Origin: Manihot esculenta
Lineage: Eukaryota; Streptophyta; Magnoliopsida; Malpighiales; Euphorbiaceae
Assembly: GCF_001659605.2 (NCBI RefSeq)
Contig: NW_025215482.1
Span: 636,135-700,134 of the forward strand
Length of the DNA stretch: 64,000 bases
Direction: 5' to 3'
Shown here: positions 1 through 9,434 of the stretch, in pieces
Position numbering within the stretch: the stretch's first letter is position 1
Layout: the number at the start of each line of letters is the position of its first letter
Made by a program: the position numbers and the translations under genes
The notes under the pieces: model-generated
The model's input: the letters and a program-made list of their open reading frames with translations, nothing else
What the model was told of the DNA's origin: nothing
Database searches by the model: none

Positions 1-768
1 TCCCAAACACTGCAAAGTCTATGACCCATGTTACATCCGGTGCCCGATTTCGGCCTAATAGCTTCCATCCCAAACACTGCCAAGTCTATCACCCATGTTA
101 CATCCGGTGCCCGATTTCGTCCTAATAGCTTCCATCCAAAACACTGCCAAGTCTATCACCCATGTTACATCCTGTGCCCGATTTCGGCCTAATAGCTTCC
201 AACCCAAAACACTGGCAAGTCTATCACCCATGTTACATCTGGTGCCCGATTTCGTCCTAATAGTTTCCATCCAAAACACAGCCAAGTCTATCACCCATGT
301 TACATCCGGTGCCCGATTTCGGCCTAATAGCTTCCATCCCAAACACTGCCAAGTCTATGACCCATGTTACATCCGGTGCCCGATTTCGGCCTAATAGCTT
401 CCATCACAAACACTGCCAAGTCTATCACCCATGTTACATCCGGTGCCCGATTTCGTCCTAAGAGCTTCCATCCAAAACACTGCCAAGTCTATCACCTATG
501 TTACATCCTGTGCCCGATTTCGGCCTAATAGCTTCCATCCCAAAACACTGGCAAGTCTATCACCCATGTTACATCCGGTGCCCGATTTCGTCCTAATAGC
601 TTCCATCCAAAACACAGCCAAGTGTATCACCCATGTTACATCCGGTGCCCGATTTCGTCCTAATAGCTTCAATCCCAAACACTGCTATGTGTATCACCTA
701 TGTTACATCCGGTGCCCGATTTCGGCCTAATAGCTTCCATCCCAAACACTGCCAAGTCTATCACCCAT
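1..768 (+). repeat. 67-bp satellite array, left arm, distal part
   Basis: About 11.5 head-to-tail monomers of 66-68 bp. Each contains the landmarks CCCATGTTACATCC, GTGCCCGATTTC and CTAATAGCTTCCATCC. Variants differ in the second half of the monomer (CCCAAACACTGCC, CCAAAACACAGCC, CCCAAAACACTGGC) and recur every 336 bp, that is every five monomers, giving a higher-order repeat. The array ends at CCCAT exactly where the first gap begins. It resumes in the same register at 16849, so this stretch and 16849-26121 were one array before the retrotransposons inserted. Open reading frames here arise only because monomer lengths are not a multiple of three. Confidence 0.95.
764..768. repeat. Target-site duplication CCCAT, left copy
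   Basis: CCCAT abuts the gap here and is repeated directly after the Athila-like LTR at 16849-16853. Removing everything between and one CCCAT copy restores a perfect satellite monomer (TATCACCCATGTTACATCC). A 5-bp duplication is normal for Ty3/gypsy integrases. The left LTR edge itself lies in the gap, so the assignment rests on register and on the match. Confidence 0.8.
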
Positions 769-1768
769 NNNNNNNNNNNNNNNNNNNNNNNNNNNNNNNN
801 NNNNNNNNNNNNNNNNNNNNNNNNNNNNNNNNNNNNNNNNNNNNNNNNNNNNNNNNNNNNNNNNNNNNNNNNNNNNNNNNNNNNNNNNNNNNNNNNNNNN
901 NNNNNNNNNNNNNNNNNNNNNNNNNNNNNNNNNNNNNNNNNNNNNNNNNNNNNNNNNNNNNNNNNNNNNNNNNNNNNNNNNNNNNNNNNNNNNNNNNNNN
1001 NNNNNNNNNNNNNNNNNNNNNNNNNNNNNNNNNNNNNNNNNNNNNNNNNNNNNNNNNNNNNNNNNNNNNNNNNNNNNNNNNNNNNNNNNNNNNNNNNNNN
1101 NNNNNNNNNNNNNNNNNNNNNNNNNNNNNNNNNNNNNNNNNNNNNNNNNNNNNNNNNNNNNNNNNNNNNNNNNNNNNNNNNNNNNNNNNNNNNNNNNNNN
1201 NNNNNNNNNNNNNNNNNNNNNNNNNNNNNNNNNNNNNNNNNNNNNNNNNNNNNNNNNNNNNNNNNNNNNNNNNNNNNNNNNNNNNNNNNNNNNNNNNNNN
1301 NNNNNNNNNNNNNNNNNNNNNNNNNNNNNNNNNNNNNNNNNNNNNNNNNNNNNNNNNNNNNNNNNNNNNNNNNNNNNNNNNNNNNNNNNNNNNNNNNNNN
1401 NNNNNNNNNNNNNNNNNNNNNNNNNNNNNNNNNNNNNNNNNNNNNNNNNNNNNNNNNNNNNNNNNNNNNNNNNNNNNNNNNNNNNNNNNNNNNNNNNNNN
1501 NNNNNNNNNNNNNNNNNNNNNNNNNNNNNNNNNNNNNNNNNNNNNNNNNNNNNNNNNNNNNNNNNNNNNNNNNNNNNNNNNNNNNNNNNNNNNNNNNNNN
1601 NNNNNNNNNNNNNNNNNNNNNNNNNNNNNNNNNNNNNNNNNNNNNNNNNNNNNNNNNNNNNNNNNNNNNNNNNNNNNNNNNNNNNNNNNNNNNNNNNNNN
1701 NNNNNNNNNNNNNNNNNNNNNNNNNNNNNNNNNNNNNNNNNNNNNNNNNNNNNNNNNNNNNNNNNNNN
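769..1768. other. Assembly gap 1, exactly 1000 N
   Basis: An exact 1000-N run, a placeholder for unknown size. It starts at the Athila-like insertion point and ends where only the first T of the Tekay LTR is missing. The flanks predict that it should hold the outer part of the Athila-like 3' LTR, equivalent to 14769-16165, plus the AAGGC Tekay target duplication and the LTR's first T. That is about 1.4 kb if nothing else has happened. Confidence 0.95.
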
Positions 1769-2497
1769 GTAACGACCCGGAAATCCGACCCGTTACCGGC
1801 GCTAGGATCCAGATCGGCTTAAGGCCGCCGGGACCCGTAGCAAGCCTACATACCTCCTGTAAACCTGTGGAATCCCATACATAGCAACATATACATGATC
1901 TGTAAAAAATTTTCTTTTTGTCTTATCCAAGCAAAACCTGTGCATGCACAAAATCATACATAAACCCCACACTGGAGTCCTCATCAAATACTCCAATGGG
2001 GTATCATCATCATACATAACAGCTTGGATAATCATGGTCATTAACATCATTACTCATTAAACACTCTGTACATAATGGGGATTCACACATCTCTAGGTCA
2101 AGCACTACTAAAATCCTCAATACATCATCAAATCATTCATTACATTACATGGTCATAAATACTCATTACATCATGTTCATGTCCACTACTATCTATTATA
2201 ACTATCTATTACAACATATAAGGCTTGACTTCACTCTAGCCGACTTCTTGATCTGTCCTGTACCTGCAACTCTGGGGATAGAGGGAGTGGGGTGAGCTAC
2301 TAGAGCCCAGTGAGCAGAAACTGAGAAAAACATTTGTTTTAATTCCTCCCTTTTTAGGTACATTATTATTCATTTTATTATTATTATTATCATATAACTT
2401 TTTCTTATTCATGCTTTCATGTATGCGCCATAACACAAACATTTCACAACAAGGATGAACTTGTCACCACTTAGCCCCAATCTTTCTTACTTATACA

Positions 2498-2607
2498 TGC
2501 CGGGGGCGTAGAGCCGTAGCAGGCACACCCGGACTTCCATAAACAGTCATAGTGCCAGGGGCGTAGAGCCGTAGCAGGCACACCTGGACTCACATAGGCT
2601 ATCGTGA
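2498..2607. repeat. Short tandem duplication inside LTR (55-bp period)
   Basis: Two copies, starting at 2498 and 2553, of a unit containing GGGGCGTAGAGCCGTAGCAG followed by GCACACC. The same pair occurs in the other LTR at 10165 onwards. The second Tekay family has an unrelated short tandem repeat at the equivalent LTR position (59684-59842). Confidence 0.85.
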
Positions 2608-2991
2608 CATACAAGGGCTAATGGATCATTCAACATTCATCCACATCAACAACAAAGTATGCAATGCAACATATTCGTGAATTCTAATGCAAACAACCTA
2701 ATATTGCCTGGCATAATGATGCATGGGCAATGCTTTATGATCCATTCATTTATTCATTTACTTTAAAGCTTAAGGGGTTGTTCCACTCACTTGGTAACTG
2801 AAGCTTTAACAACGAACTCTGAACGACTATCTCACAACCGGGGGTCTCGGTTCCTCGGGTCCGAACCTACACAGGTGGACTCAAATGAGGCACCAAACAT
2901 ACATGAACATGACTCTAAAATACTCCCCAAAAACCCCTAAAACATCCTGAAAACATCACATGAAACATGCAAGAAATGGCTGAACAGGGCA

Positions 2992-3179
2992 CTTTCGGCG
3001 GCACCTTCGGCGGCCGAAAGTCCTGGACAGAGACGAAACTCAGGTAGGTTCGGCGGCACCTTCGGCGGCCGAAAGTGCCAGACAGAGACGAAAGTCTCTT
3101 TTCGGGGGCAACTTCGGCAGCCGAAAGGCCTGCCTCCCCAGCCATGTTCGGCGGCCGAAAGTACCTTCGGCTGCCGAAC
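2992..3179. repeat. GC-rich hairpin cluster downstream of the LTR TATA box
   Basis: Several near-copies of TTCGGCGGCCGAA (arms TTCGG and CCGAA around CGG), some paired with a preceding TTCGGCGGCACC, plus variants with TTCGGCAGCCGAA and TTCGGCTGCCGAA. In element sense they lie downstream of the TATA box, so they should be transcribed. The cluster is duplicated at 10659-10846 and conserved in family 2 at about 60208-60395. Confidence 0.85.
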
Positions 3180-3693
3180 CTGGTTTCTGCCAAAGGGCAG
3201 AAACTTGGCTCCCTTAGCACATTTCGCCTCCAAACCTTCCAAACATGCATATTGTTCAACCAAAACATGCATACAAGTTCCTAGGGGCCTCAAACATGCA
3301 TATACCCCAACTACAACACTTCAATCACACACAATCAAGCTACATTGCTCAAAAAGTCATCAAAACCCATAGGTTTAACATATGCCCTAACATGCATTCT
3401 ACCCCTTAAAACTTCATAAAACTTGTTTAAATCATACATTGAGCTTAAGATCGGCTCTTACCTCTTGGAGATCGAGGGTTGAGGAGATCTAGACTTGGAG
3501 ATGGGGGAAGTTCCAACTTTTGGTCTCCAAGCTCCAAAACTCGTTCTAAGCTCAAAGATCTTCAAAACCAAAGTTATAAACTTGTAAAGATCATGGAAAA
3601 AGGAAGGAAAAACTCAAGATTGGGGGAAGGATGGCGGAATGCTCACCTTGGCCGAAATGGGGAGAAAAAGCTCGCCCATTTTCGGCTAAGGGA

Positions 3694-3703
3694 CCCTTTT
3701 ATA
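3694..3703 (-). promoter_or_regulatory. LTR TATA box, 3' LTR copy
   Basis: Minus strand TATAAAAGGG. It has the same position and sequence as the 5' LTR copy (11361-11370) and family 2 (60923-60932). Being in the 3' LTR, it would drive transcription outward into the gap rather than through the element. Confidence 0.6.
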
Positions 3704-3718
3704 GTGGCTGGCCAGACC

Positions 3719-3887
3719 ACGTTCGGGGGCCGAATGTGCCTCCGCATCCATGCAAATGTTCGGCGGCCGAACATGAGGTTCGGCGGCCGAACCTTGACTT
3801 CCCTCACTCATGCTTTCGGGGGCCTAACGTGCCTCCTAATCACATGCATGTTCGGCGGCCGAACTTGTCTTTCGGCGGCCGAACCTG
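3719..3887 (-). promoter_or_regulatory. GCC-box-like hairpin cluster just upstream of TATA (U3)
   Basis: Four canonical GTTCGGCGGCCGAAC-like units and two GGGGGCC variants. On the coding strand of the element each canonical unit reads TTCGGCCGCCGAA and so contains GCCGCC, the core bound by plant ERF/AP2 factors. The cluster begins about 16 bp upstream of the TATA box. Equivalent copies lie at 11386-11554 and about 60951-61115. The regulatory role is inference. Confidence 0.55.
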
Positions 3888-4061
3888 GGTTTTCCTTTAA
3901 AGAATTTTCATGCAAAAACTCATTAAATTTTCATACTTAAAAACATGAAATACATGAAAACATTTCATAAAATCATAGTTTTACCCTTCTAGAGGTTTCC
4001 GACATCCGAGGTCCCACCGGACGGTAGGGATTCCGATACCGGAGTCTAGCCGGGTATTACA

Positions 4062-4074
4062 TTCTCCCCCCCTT
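4062..4074 (-). other. Polypurine tract of Tekay family 1
   Basis: Minus strand AAGGGGGGGAGAA directly abuts the 3' LTR (TGTAATACC on that strand). This is the expected plus-strand priming site of Ty3/gypsy elements. The same 13 bases occur in family 2 at 61288-61300. Confidence 0.92.
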
Positions 4075-4076
4075 AA

Positions 4077-4098
4077 GAACATTCGTCCCCGAATGTTC
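4077..4098 (-). other. Perfect 9-bp stem-loop next to the polypurine tract
   Basis: Minus strand arms GAACATTCG and CGAATGTTC enclose a GGGA loop (a GNRA-type tetraloop if folded as RNA). The hairpin lies two bases from the polypurine tract and downstream of the gag-pol stop codon. It is identical in family 2 at 61303-61324. The function is unknown to me; a role in plus-strand priming, 3' end formation or packaging is possible. Confidence 0.8.
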
Positions 4099-4178
4099 CT
4101 CAACTAATACAAAGCATGGCATCAATCATAATATACAACATATCATACATGCAACACATAGAACAACTAACACTCACC

Positions 4179-7100
4179 TCAAAACAGATGGGGGTATTGC
4201 TGGAGCATGGACTCCCGTGTCTCCCAGGTGCATTCCTCTAAGTTGTGGTGGTTCCAAAGGACCTTTACCATCGGGATTTCCTTGTTCCTCAGCTTTCTGA
4301 TCTGAGTGTCTAGGATCCGCACTGGCTGTTCTACATAGGTGAGATCCTCATGGATCTCCATATCAGGCTCACTAAGAACCTTTCCAGGATCCGACACGTA
4401 CTTCCGTAACAGAGAAACATGGAAAACCGGATGGATTCTCTCCATCGAAGCAGGCAAGTCTAGCTTGTACGACACATTACCGACCCTCTGAAGCACCTCG
4501 AAAGGACCGATGTACCGTGGAGCTAACTTACCCTTCTTCCCGAACCGAACCACTCCTTTCATAGGAGACACCTTGAGCAAAACCAAATCCCCCTCCTGAA
4601 ACTCTAGCTGTCTTCTGCGAATATCTGCATAACTCTTCTGCCGACTAGCAGCAGTCTTGATCCTCTCTCTGATTATGGGTACCACCCTGCTGGTAAGCTC
4701 TACTAACTCCGGACCCGCAAGAGTCCTCTCTCCTACTTCCTCCCAGTAGATAGGTGATCTGCACTTCCTCCCATACAAAGCTTCATATGGAGCCATCCCT
4801 ATGCTAGCATGATAGCTGTTATTGTAGGCAAACTCCACCAAAGGTAGATGCTGCCTCCAAGAACCGCCAAAATCTAGCACACACATTCTGAGCATATCCT
4901 CTATCGTCTGGATGGTCCTCTCTGACTGTCCGTCCGTCTGTGGGTGGAAGGCAGTACTGAAGTCTAATCTGGTACCCATAGCGTTCTGCAGACTCCGCCA
5001 AAACCTGGAGGTGAACTGGGGCCCTCTATCTGACACTATAGATACCGGGACCCCATGCAGTCTGACAATCTCATCTACGTACACCTGTGCCAACTTGTCC
5101 ACAGAGTAACCACTCCTGACAGGGATGAAGTGAGCAGATTTGGTGAGTCTGTCCACAATCACCCATATGGAGTCCAATCTGTTGGACGTCGCCGGTAACC
5201 CCACTACGAAGTCCATAGCTATGTTCTCCCATTTCCATTCTGGAATCGGTAGTGGATTCAACATTCCAGCCGGCTTCTGATGCTCCAGTTTCACCCTCTG
5301 ACACACATCGCAGGCTGACACGAACAGTGCCACGTCCTTCTTCATAGCTGGCCACCAATACACTCTCTTCAGATCCTGATACATCTTGGTGGCCCCAGGG
5401 TGAACACTATACCTGGTATTATGGGCTTCCCCCATAGTATCTCCCTTCAGACCAATGTCATCTGGCACACATAATCTGTTCCCGTAGCGGAGGATCCCCT
5501 TATCATCAAACTTGAACTCATTACTCTGGCCTGACTGAACCGTTCTGGCTATCCTGACCAACTCTGGGTCCTCATGCTGTTTCTGAGCTACCTGCTCCAG
5601 AAACACGGGTGTCACTATCATCTGAGCCACTAAGGCACCTGTGCCAGACAACTCCAACTGTAATCCCTCACTCATAAGTCTGTGGAACTCCTTCACCACC
5701 GGCCTCCTCTCTGCTGAAATGTGGGATAGACTGCCGAGTGATTTCCGGCTTAGGGCGTCTGCCACAACATTCGCCTTACCCGGATGGTACTGAATCTTAC
5801 AATCATAGTCACTCAACAGCTCTACCCATCTCCTCTGCCTCAAATTCAAATCTCTCTGACTCAAGATGTGTTGCAGGCTCTTATGATCTGTGAAGATCTC
5901 ACACTTTACCCCATAGAGGTAATGCCTCCACATCTTGAGTGCAAAGATGACTGCTGCCATCTCAAGATCGTGTGTGGGGTAATTCAGCTCATGCTTCTTC
6001 AGCTGCCTAGAAGCATAAGCGATCACCCTCTCATTTTGCATTAGCACACAACCCAGTCCCACACGGGACGCATCACAATATACTGAGAAGTCATCATCAC
6101 TTTTTGGCAGAGCTAACACCGGTGCTGAAGTCAACCTCCTCTTAAGCTCCTCAAAACTTTCCTCACACTGATCGGTCCATATGAACTTCTGATTCTTCTT
6201 TGTCAATTTGGTCATAGGAGCAGCAATCTTTGAGAAGTCCTGAACGAACCTCCTGTAGTAACCTGCTAAACCCAGAAAACTCTTGATCTCGGTCACTGTG
6301 GTGGGTCTAGGCCAGTTAGCTACAGCCTCTACCTTCTTGGGGTCTACTTCAATACCCTGTTCTGACACAATGTGCCCCAAGAATGAAATGCTCCTAAGCC
6401 AAAACTCACACTTGGAGAACTTGGCATACAAGCCATGCTCTCTCAAGGTTTGCAAGACTGTCCTCAGGTGATGGGCATGCTCCTCTGCATTCCTGGAATA
6501 CACTAGGATATCATCTATGAAGACAATAACGAAGTGATCCAGATACTGACTGAATACTCTGTTCATGAGGTCCATGAATGCTGCAGGGGCGTTGGTCAAC
6601 CCAAACGGCATCACAAGGAACTCATAGTGCCCATACCTGGTCCTGAAAGCTGTCTTCGGTACATCTTCATTCCTTATCCTCAACTGATGGTACCCTGATC
6701 TCAGATCTATTTTGGAGAAACAACCTGCTCCTGCTAGCTGGTCGAATAGATCGTCGATCCTCGGCAAAGGGTACTTGTTCTTGGTAGTGACCTTGTTCAA
6801 CTGTCTGTAGTCGATACAAAATCTGAGGGATCCATCCTTCTTCCTCACAAACAAAACCGGAGCACCCCAAGGTGAAGTACTCGGTCGGATGAAACCCTTA
6901 TCTACCAGCTCTTGCAACTGTTCCTTCAGTTCTTTCAATTCAGCTGGTGCCATCCTGTAGGGAGGGATAGAGATCGGTCTGGTACCAGGCATTAACTCAA
7001 TCTCGAACTCTATCTCCCTAGCAGGTGGTAACCCTGGCAGCTCGTCTGGAAAAACATCTAAGAACTCACTCACCACAGACACTGAGGCGGGCTCTCTGAC

Positions 7101-9221
7101 ATGACTATCTAACTCCCTCACATGAGCTAGAAACCCCTGACATCCCCTCCTAAGCAACCTACGAGCCTGAAGAGCTGAGATCAGACCTCTAGGTGTACCC
7201 CTCTTGTCTCCTCTGAAGACGACCTCTGACCCATCCTGATCTCTGAATCTGACTACCTTGTCTCTACAGTCCAAGGTAGCACCATGGGTCGATAACCAAT
7301 CCATCCCTAGAATGACGTCAAAATCTGTCAAATCTAGAACCACGAGGTCGGCGGAAAGGCATCTTCCCTCTATGAAAACTGGACTACATTGGCAGACTGC
7401 CTCTGCCACTGACGGGTCACACTTGGGTCCACTGACCCATAGGGGACACTCTAACCCAGAGACCATCAATCCTACCCTCTCCACGACTCTCGGAGCAATA
7501 AAAGAATGAGATGCACCCGGGTCCATTAAGGCATACACATCAGAACAACCAATGATGAGATTACCTGCCACCACGGTGTTGGATGTGTTGGCCTCCTGCT
7601 GAGTCATTGTGAAGATCCGTGCCGGAGCTGATGGACCTTCACCTCTGTATCCTGCTGATGAGGAGGCTGACCCTCTCTCTCTGCCTCTGCCACTGGCCTG
7701 TGTTGCGGCTGGAGCTACTGGCTGCACCACACTGCCGGAGGTTGTCTGCTGAGACGGTGCTGTAAAGGCTCCTCTAGGACAGTCTCGAGCCAAATGACCC
7801 GCCTGTCCGCATCTGAAACATGTGTTTGTCCCTGCCAGACATACTCCCTTGTGTGGTCTCCCACATCTCATGCATGCTGTAACCTCTGCGCCAGAGCTTG
7901 AGCCACTGCCTAAACCCAGACCTGACTTGATCTTGTTCCAGAACTTATTCTTCTTAGATTTCCTGTGGCCTCTATCCCACTTCTTACTGCCTGCAACTGC
8001 TGCACTTAGAGAAGAAGAGTCTACCCTTTCCCCACCTGGGGTCTTGGAACCAGAAGACTGTGCCACTGTCTGTTTTACCTTCCCCTCAATGATAGCACTA
8101 GCCTCCATTCTCCTAGCCATATCCACTATGGCATGGAAACTCTCTCTCTCTGCTGACTGTACCAAAGAGGAATACCTGGAGTGCAGCCTCATAATATATC
8201 TCCTTGACTTCTTTTGATCTGTGTCCAAATTTAGCCCAGCATACGGCAACAACTCCAGGAACCTGTCTGTGTACTCGTCTATACTCATGTCATCAGTTTG
8301 CCTCAACTGCTCGAATTCTATCATCTTCAATTCCCTTGAACTATCAGGGAAAGCCCATCCTGCAAACTCGTTTGAAAACTCTTCCCAATTCATGCTGTCC
8401 ACTCTCGGGTTCACATAATTCTTGAACCACTCCCGTGCCTTCTTGCACTTAAGCGTGAACCCGGCCATCTGAATGGCTCTACTGTCATCAGCCCCTATCT
8501 CATCTGTAATTGCCTTGACCCGCTCCAAATACACGAACGGATCATCGCCGGTTTCAAACTGGGGAGCACCCAGCTTCATATAATCGGTCATCTTGACCTT
8601 GCTCCCTCCAGATGAGGTAGGTTTGGGTACTTGTGTTTCCGGGACAGTAGATACTGGTGGTGGTGGAGGTGCAACATCCCCTGGGGTAGGGTTTGCTGTA
8701 CTGGTATAGGGAGGTGGAGGTGGGTACATGGGGTACTGAGAGTATGGTGGGTAGTAAGGTGGGTATGGCATATGTGGAGGATAAGGGCTAAAACTGGGGT
8801 AATCCGATGTACCTCCCATCGAATACCCTGGATGGTGTGAATAGGGTGGGTAGTGATGTGGCTGAACATAACTCGAGGCCTGAGTGCCTCCTTCTGATTC
8901 TCCCATGCCCTCTTCCGGCATGCTCACACCGAGACTGCCATCCCTCCTCTGATCTACCTCCATATCCTCAGACATTCCTCCCTGCACTGTTCCCCTTACT
9001 GATCTGCTTCTACCCAGATCCAAAGACCTTCTAGGGTCTCTAGCTACTCTGTCTCTGTTGGACCTACTGGACATTGCCCTAGGCAAAGCTGAAGGACGGG
9101 CATCAGCGCCCTCGTCCTGAGGTGGCACTCCAGTCAATCGCGCAGATCGACGAGTTCCTCTCATTCTATTTTCTGAAAAACAGCACATAGCACAAGCAAT
9201 CATTAGCATCATATGGTTCAT
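4179..9221 (-). CDS. gag-pol: Gag-Pol polyprotein of Tekay-type chromovirus, intact
   Basis: A single uninterrupted ORF of 1680 codons with the full domain set in the usual order. Approximate residues: proline/tyrosine-rich N-terminus 115-170; retrotransposon Gag core 255-350; CCHC zinc knuckle [14 protein letters not shown] near 470; aspartic protease motif DPGASHSF near 566; reverse transcriptase with FIDD near 900; RNase H with YCDAS near 1051; integrase HHCC zinc finger 1266-1306; catalytic D, D and E near 1339 (MDFVVG), 1398 (SDRGPQF) and 1434 (DGQSERT); GPF-type module near 1571; C-terminal chromodomain 1628-1680 ending [14 protein letters not shown]. In chromoviruses this domain is thought to guide integration to particular chromatin. 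The longest start is given, but Met20 (9162-9164, A at -3, basic [10 protein letters not shown]) is at least as plausible. There is no frameshift between gag and pol. All catalytic motifs are present, so the element could be autonomous. Confidence 0.96.
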   Translation of the reverse strand: MNHMMLMIACAMCCFSENRMRGTRRSARLTGVPPQDEGADARPSALPRAMSSRSNRDRVARDPRRSLDLGRSRSVRGTVQGGMSEDMEVDQRRDGSLGVSMPEEGMGESEGGTQASSYVQPHHYPPYSHHPGYSMGGTSDYPSFSPYPPHMPYPPYYPPYSQYPMYPPPPPYTSTANPTPGDVAPPPPPVSTVPETQVPKPTSSGGSKVKMTDYMKLGAPQFETGDDPFVYLERVKAITDEIGADDSRAIQMAGFTLKCKKAREWFKNYVNPRVDSMNWEEFSNEFAGWAFPDSSRELKMIEFEQLRQTDDMSIDEYTDRFLELLPYAGLNLDTDQKKSRRYIMRLHSRYSSLVQSAERESFHAIVDMARRMEASAIIEGKVKQTVAQSSGSKTPGGERVDSSSLSAAVAGSKKWDRGHRKSKKNKFWNKIKSGLGLGSGSSSGAEVTACMRCGRPHKGVCLAGTNTCFRCGQAGHLARDCPRGAFTAPSQQTTSGSVVQPVAPAATQASGRGRERGSASSSAGYRGEGPSAPARIFTMTQQEANTSNTVVAGNLIIGCSDVYALMDPGASHSFIAPRVVERVGLMVSGLECPLWVSGPKCDPSVAEAVCQCSPVFIEGRCLSADLVVLDLTDFDVILGMDWLSTHGATLDCRDKVVRFRDQDGSEVVFRGDKRGTPRGLISALQARRLLRRGCQGFLAHVRELDSHVREPASVSVVSEFLDVFPDELPGLPPAREIEFEIELMPGTRPISIPPYRMAPAELKELKEQLQELVDKGFIRPSTSPWGAPVLFVRKKDGSLRFCIDYRQLNKVTTKNKYPLPRIDDLFDQLAGAGCFSKIDLRSGYHQLRIRNEDVPKTAFRTRYGHYEFLVMPFGLTNAPAAFMDLMNRVFSQYLDHFVIVFIDDILVYSRNAEEHAHHLRTVLQTLREHGLYAKFSKCEFWLRSISFLGHIVSEQGIEVDPKKVEAVANWPRPTTVTEIKSFLGLAGYYRRFVQDFSKIAAPMTKLTKKNQKFIWTDQCEESFEELKRRLTSAPVLALPKSDDDFSVYCDASRVGLGCVLMQNERVIAYASRQLKKHELNYPTHDLEMAAVIFALKMWRHYLYGVKCEIFTDHKSLQHILSQRDLNLRQRRWVELLSDYDCKIQYHPGKANVVADALSRKSLGSLSHISAERRPVVKEFHRLMSEGLQLELSGTGALVAQMIVTPVFLEQVAQKQHEDPELVRIARTVQSGQSNEFKFDDKGILRYGNRLCVPDDIGLKGDTMGEAHNTRYSVHPGATKMYQDLKRVYWWPAMKKDVALFVSACDVCQRVKLEHQKPAGMLNPLPIPEWKWENIAMDFVVGLPATSNRLDSIWVIVDRLTKSAHFIPVRSGYSVDKLAQVYVDEIVRLHGVPVSIVSDRGPQFTSRFWRSLQNAMGTRLDFSTAFHPQTDGQSERTIQTIEDMLRMCVLDFGGSWRQHLPLVEFAYNNSYHASIGMAPYEALYGRKCRSPIYWEEVGERTLAGPELVELTSRVVPIIRERIKTAASRQKSYADIRRRQLEFQEGDLVLLKVSPMKGVVRFGKKGKLAPRYIGPFEVLQRVGNVSYKLDLPASMERIHPVFHVSLLRKYVSDPGKVLSEPDMEIHEDLTYVEQPVRILDTQIRKLRNKEIPMVKVLWNHHNLEECTWETRESMLQQYPHLF

Positions 9222-9418
9222 GTGGAAACACGTGAACCCTCATCACATACATAGCATCACATCATAGCATTTATGCACATGCATATCATCATGGCATATC
9301 ATATCATCATATAGACAGGACTCTACATCCTATCCTAGTGGACATGATTTTCCTAGTGTGCTTGACCTTCTAGAACATCTATGAGCCCGACACTCTAGGT
9401 CCGATCATATGAACCTAG
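9222..9418 (-). other. Untranslated leader between primer site and gag-pol
   Basis: About 0.2 kb of AT-rich sequence (CATCA/CATAT-rich) separates the primer-binding site from the ORF. I see no ORF or repeat of note in it. This is where a packaging signal would be expected, but none can be recognised by eye. Confidence 0.6.
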
Positions 9419-9431
9419 GGCTCTGATACCA
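9419..9431 (-). other. Primer-binding site, tRNA-iMet type
   Basis: Minus strand TGGTATCAGAGCC, three bases inside the 5' LTR end. It is complementary to the 3' end of plant initiator tRNA-Met (GGCTCTGATACCA). This priming tRNA is common in chromoviruses and many other plant LTR elements. It fixes the element's strand and the 5' LTR boundary. Confidence 0.93.
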
Positions 9432-9434
9432 CTC

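Larger units (their letters stand above)
1769..4061 (-). repeat. 3' LTR of Tekay family 1
   Basis: Direct repeat of 9436-11728 with a constant offset of 7667 bp and no indels seen. It begins GTAACGACCC (the first T is N) and ends TATTACA. It contains a 55-bp-period duplication (2498-2597), two clusters of TTCGG-CGG-CCGAA hairpin units (about 2992-3179 and 3719-3887), and a minus-strand TATAAAAGGG at 3694-3703. Small ORFs on either strand here overlap these repeats and are not credible genes. Confidence 0.95.

Noticed and set aside
55..394. Repeated ORFs of 60-190 codons (HPVPDF.LIASI, GWKLLGRNRAPDVTW) throughout the satellite on both strands
   Set aside because: They are translations of 67-bp monomers in shifting frames, made possible only by 66- or 68-bp variants; they vanish in the uniform block and exist equally on both strands. 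No sign of coding selection.
633..1884. Long ORFs of 340-570 codons spanning the three N runs
   Set aside because: Most of their length is N. They are artefacts of reading through placeholder gaps.
3479..3940. Plus-strand ORF of 153 codons in the Tekay LTR (also at 11146)
   Set aside because: It is antisense to the element, overlaps the GC hairpin repeats, and its similarity to the other copy is simply LTR identity.
4179..4340. Host chromodomain gene
   Set aside because: The chromodomain is the in-frame C-terminus of the retrotransposon integrase, normal for chromoviruses.
9414..9431. tRNA genes at the TGGTATCAGAGC and TGGCGCCGTTGC sites
   Set aside because: Only the 3' end of a tRNA is complemented; no cloverleaf is present. 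They are primer-binding sites.
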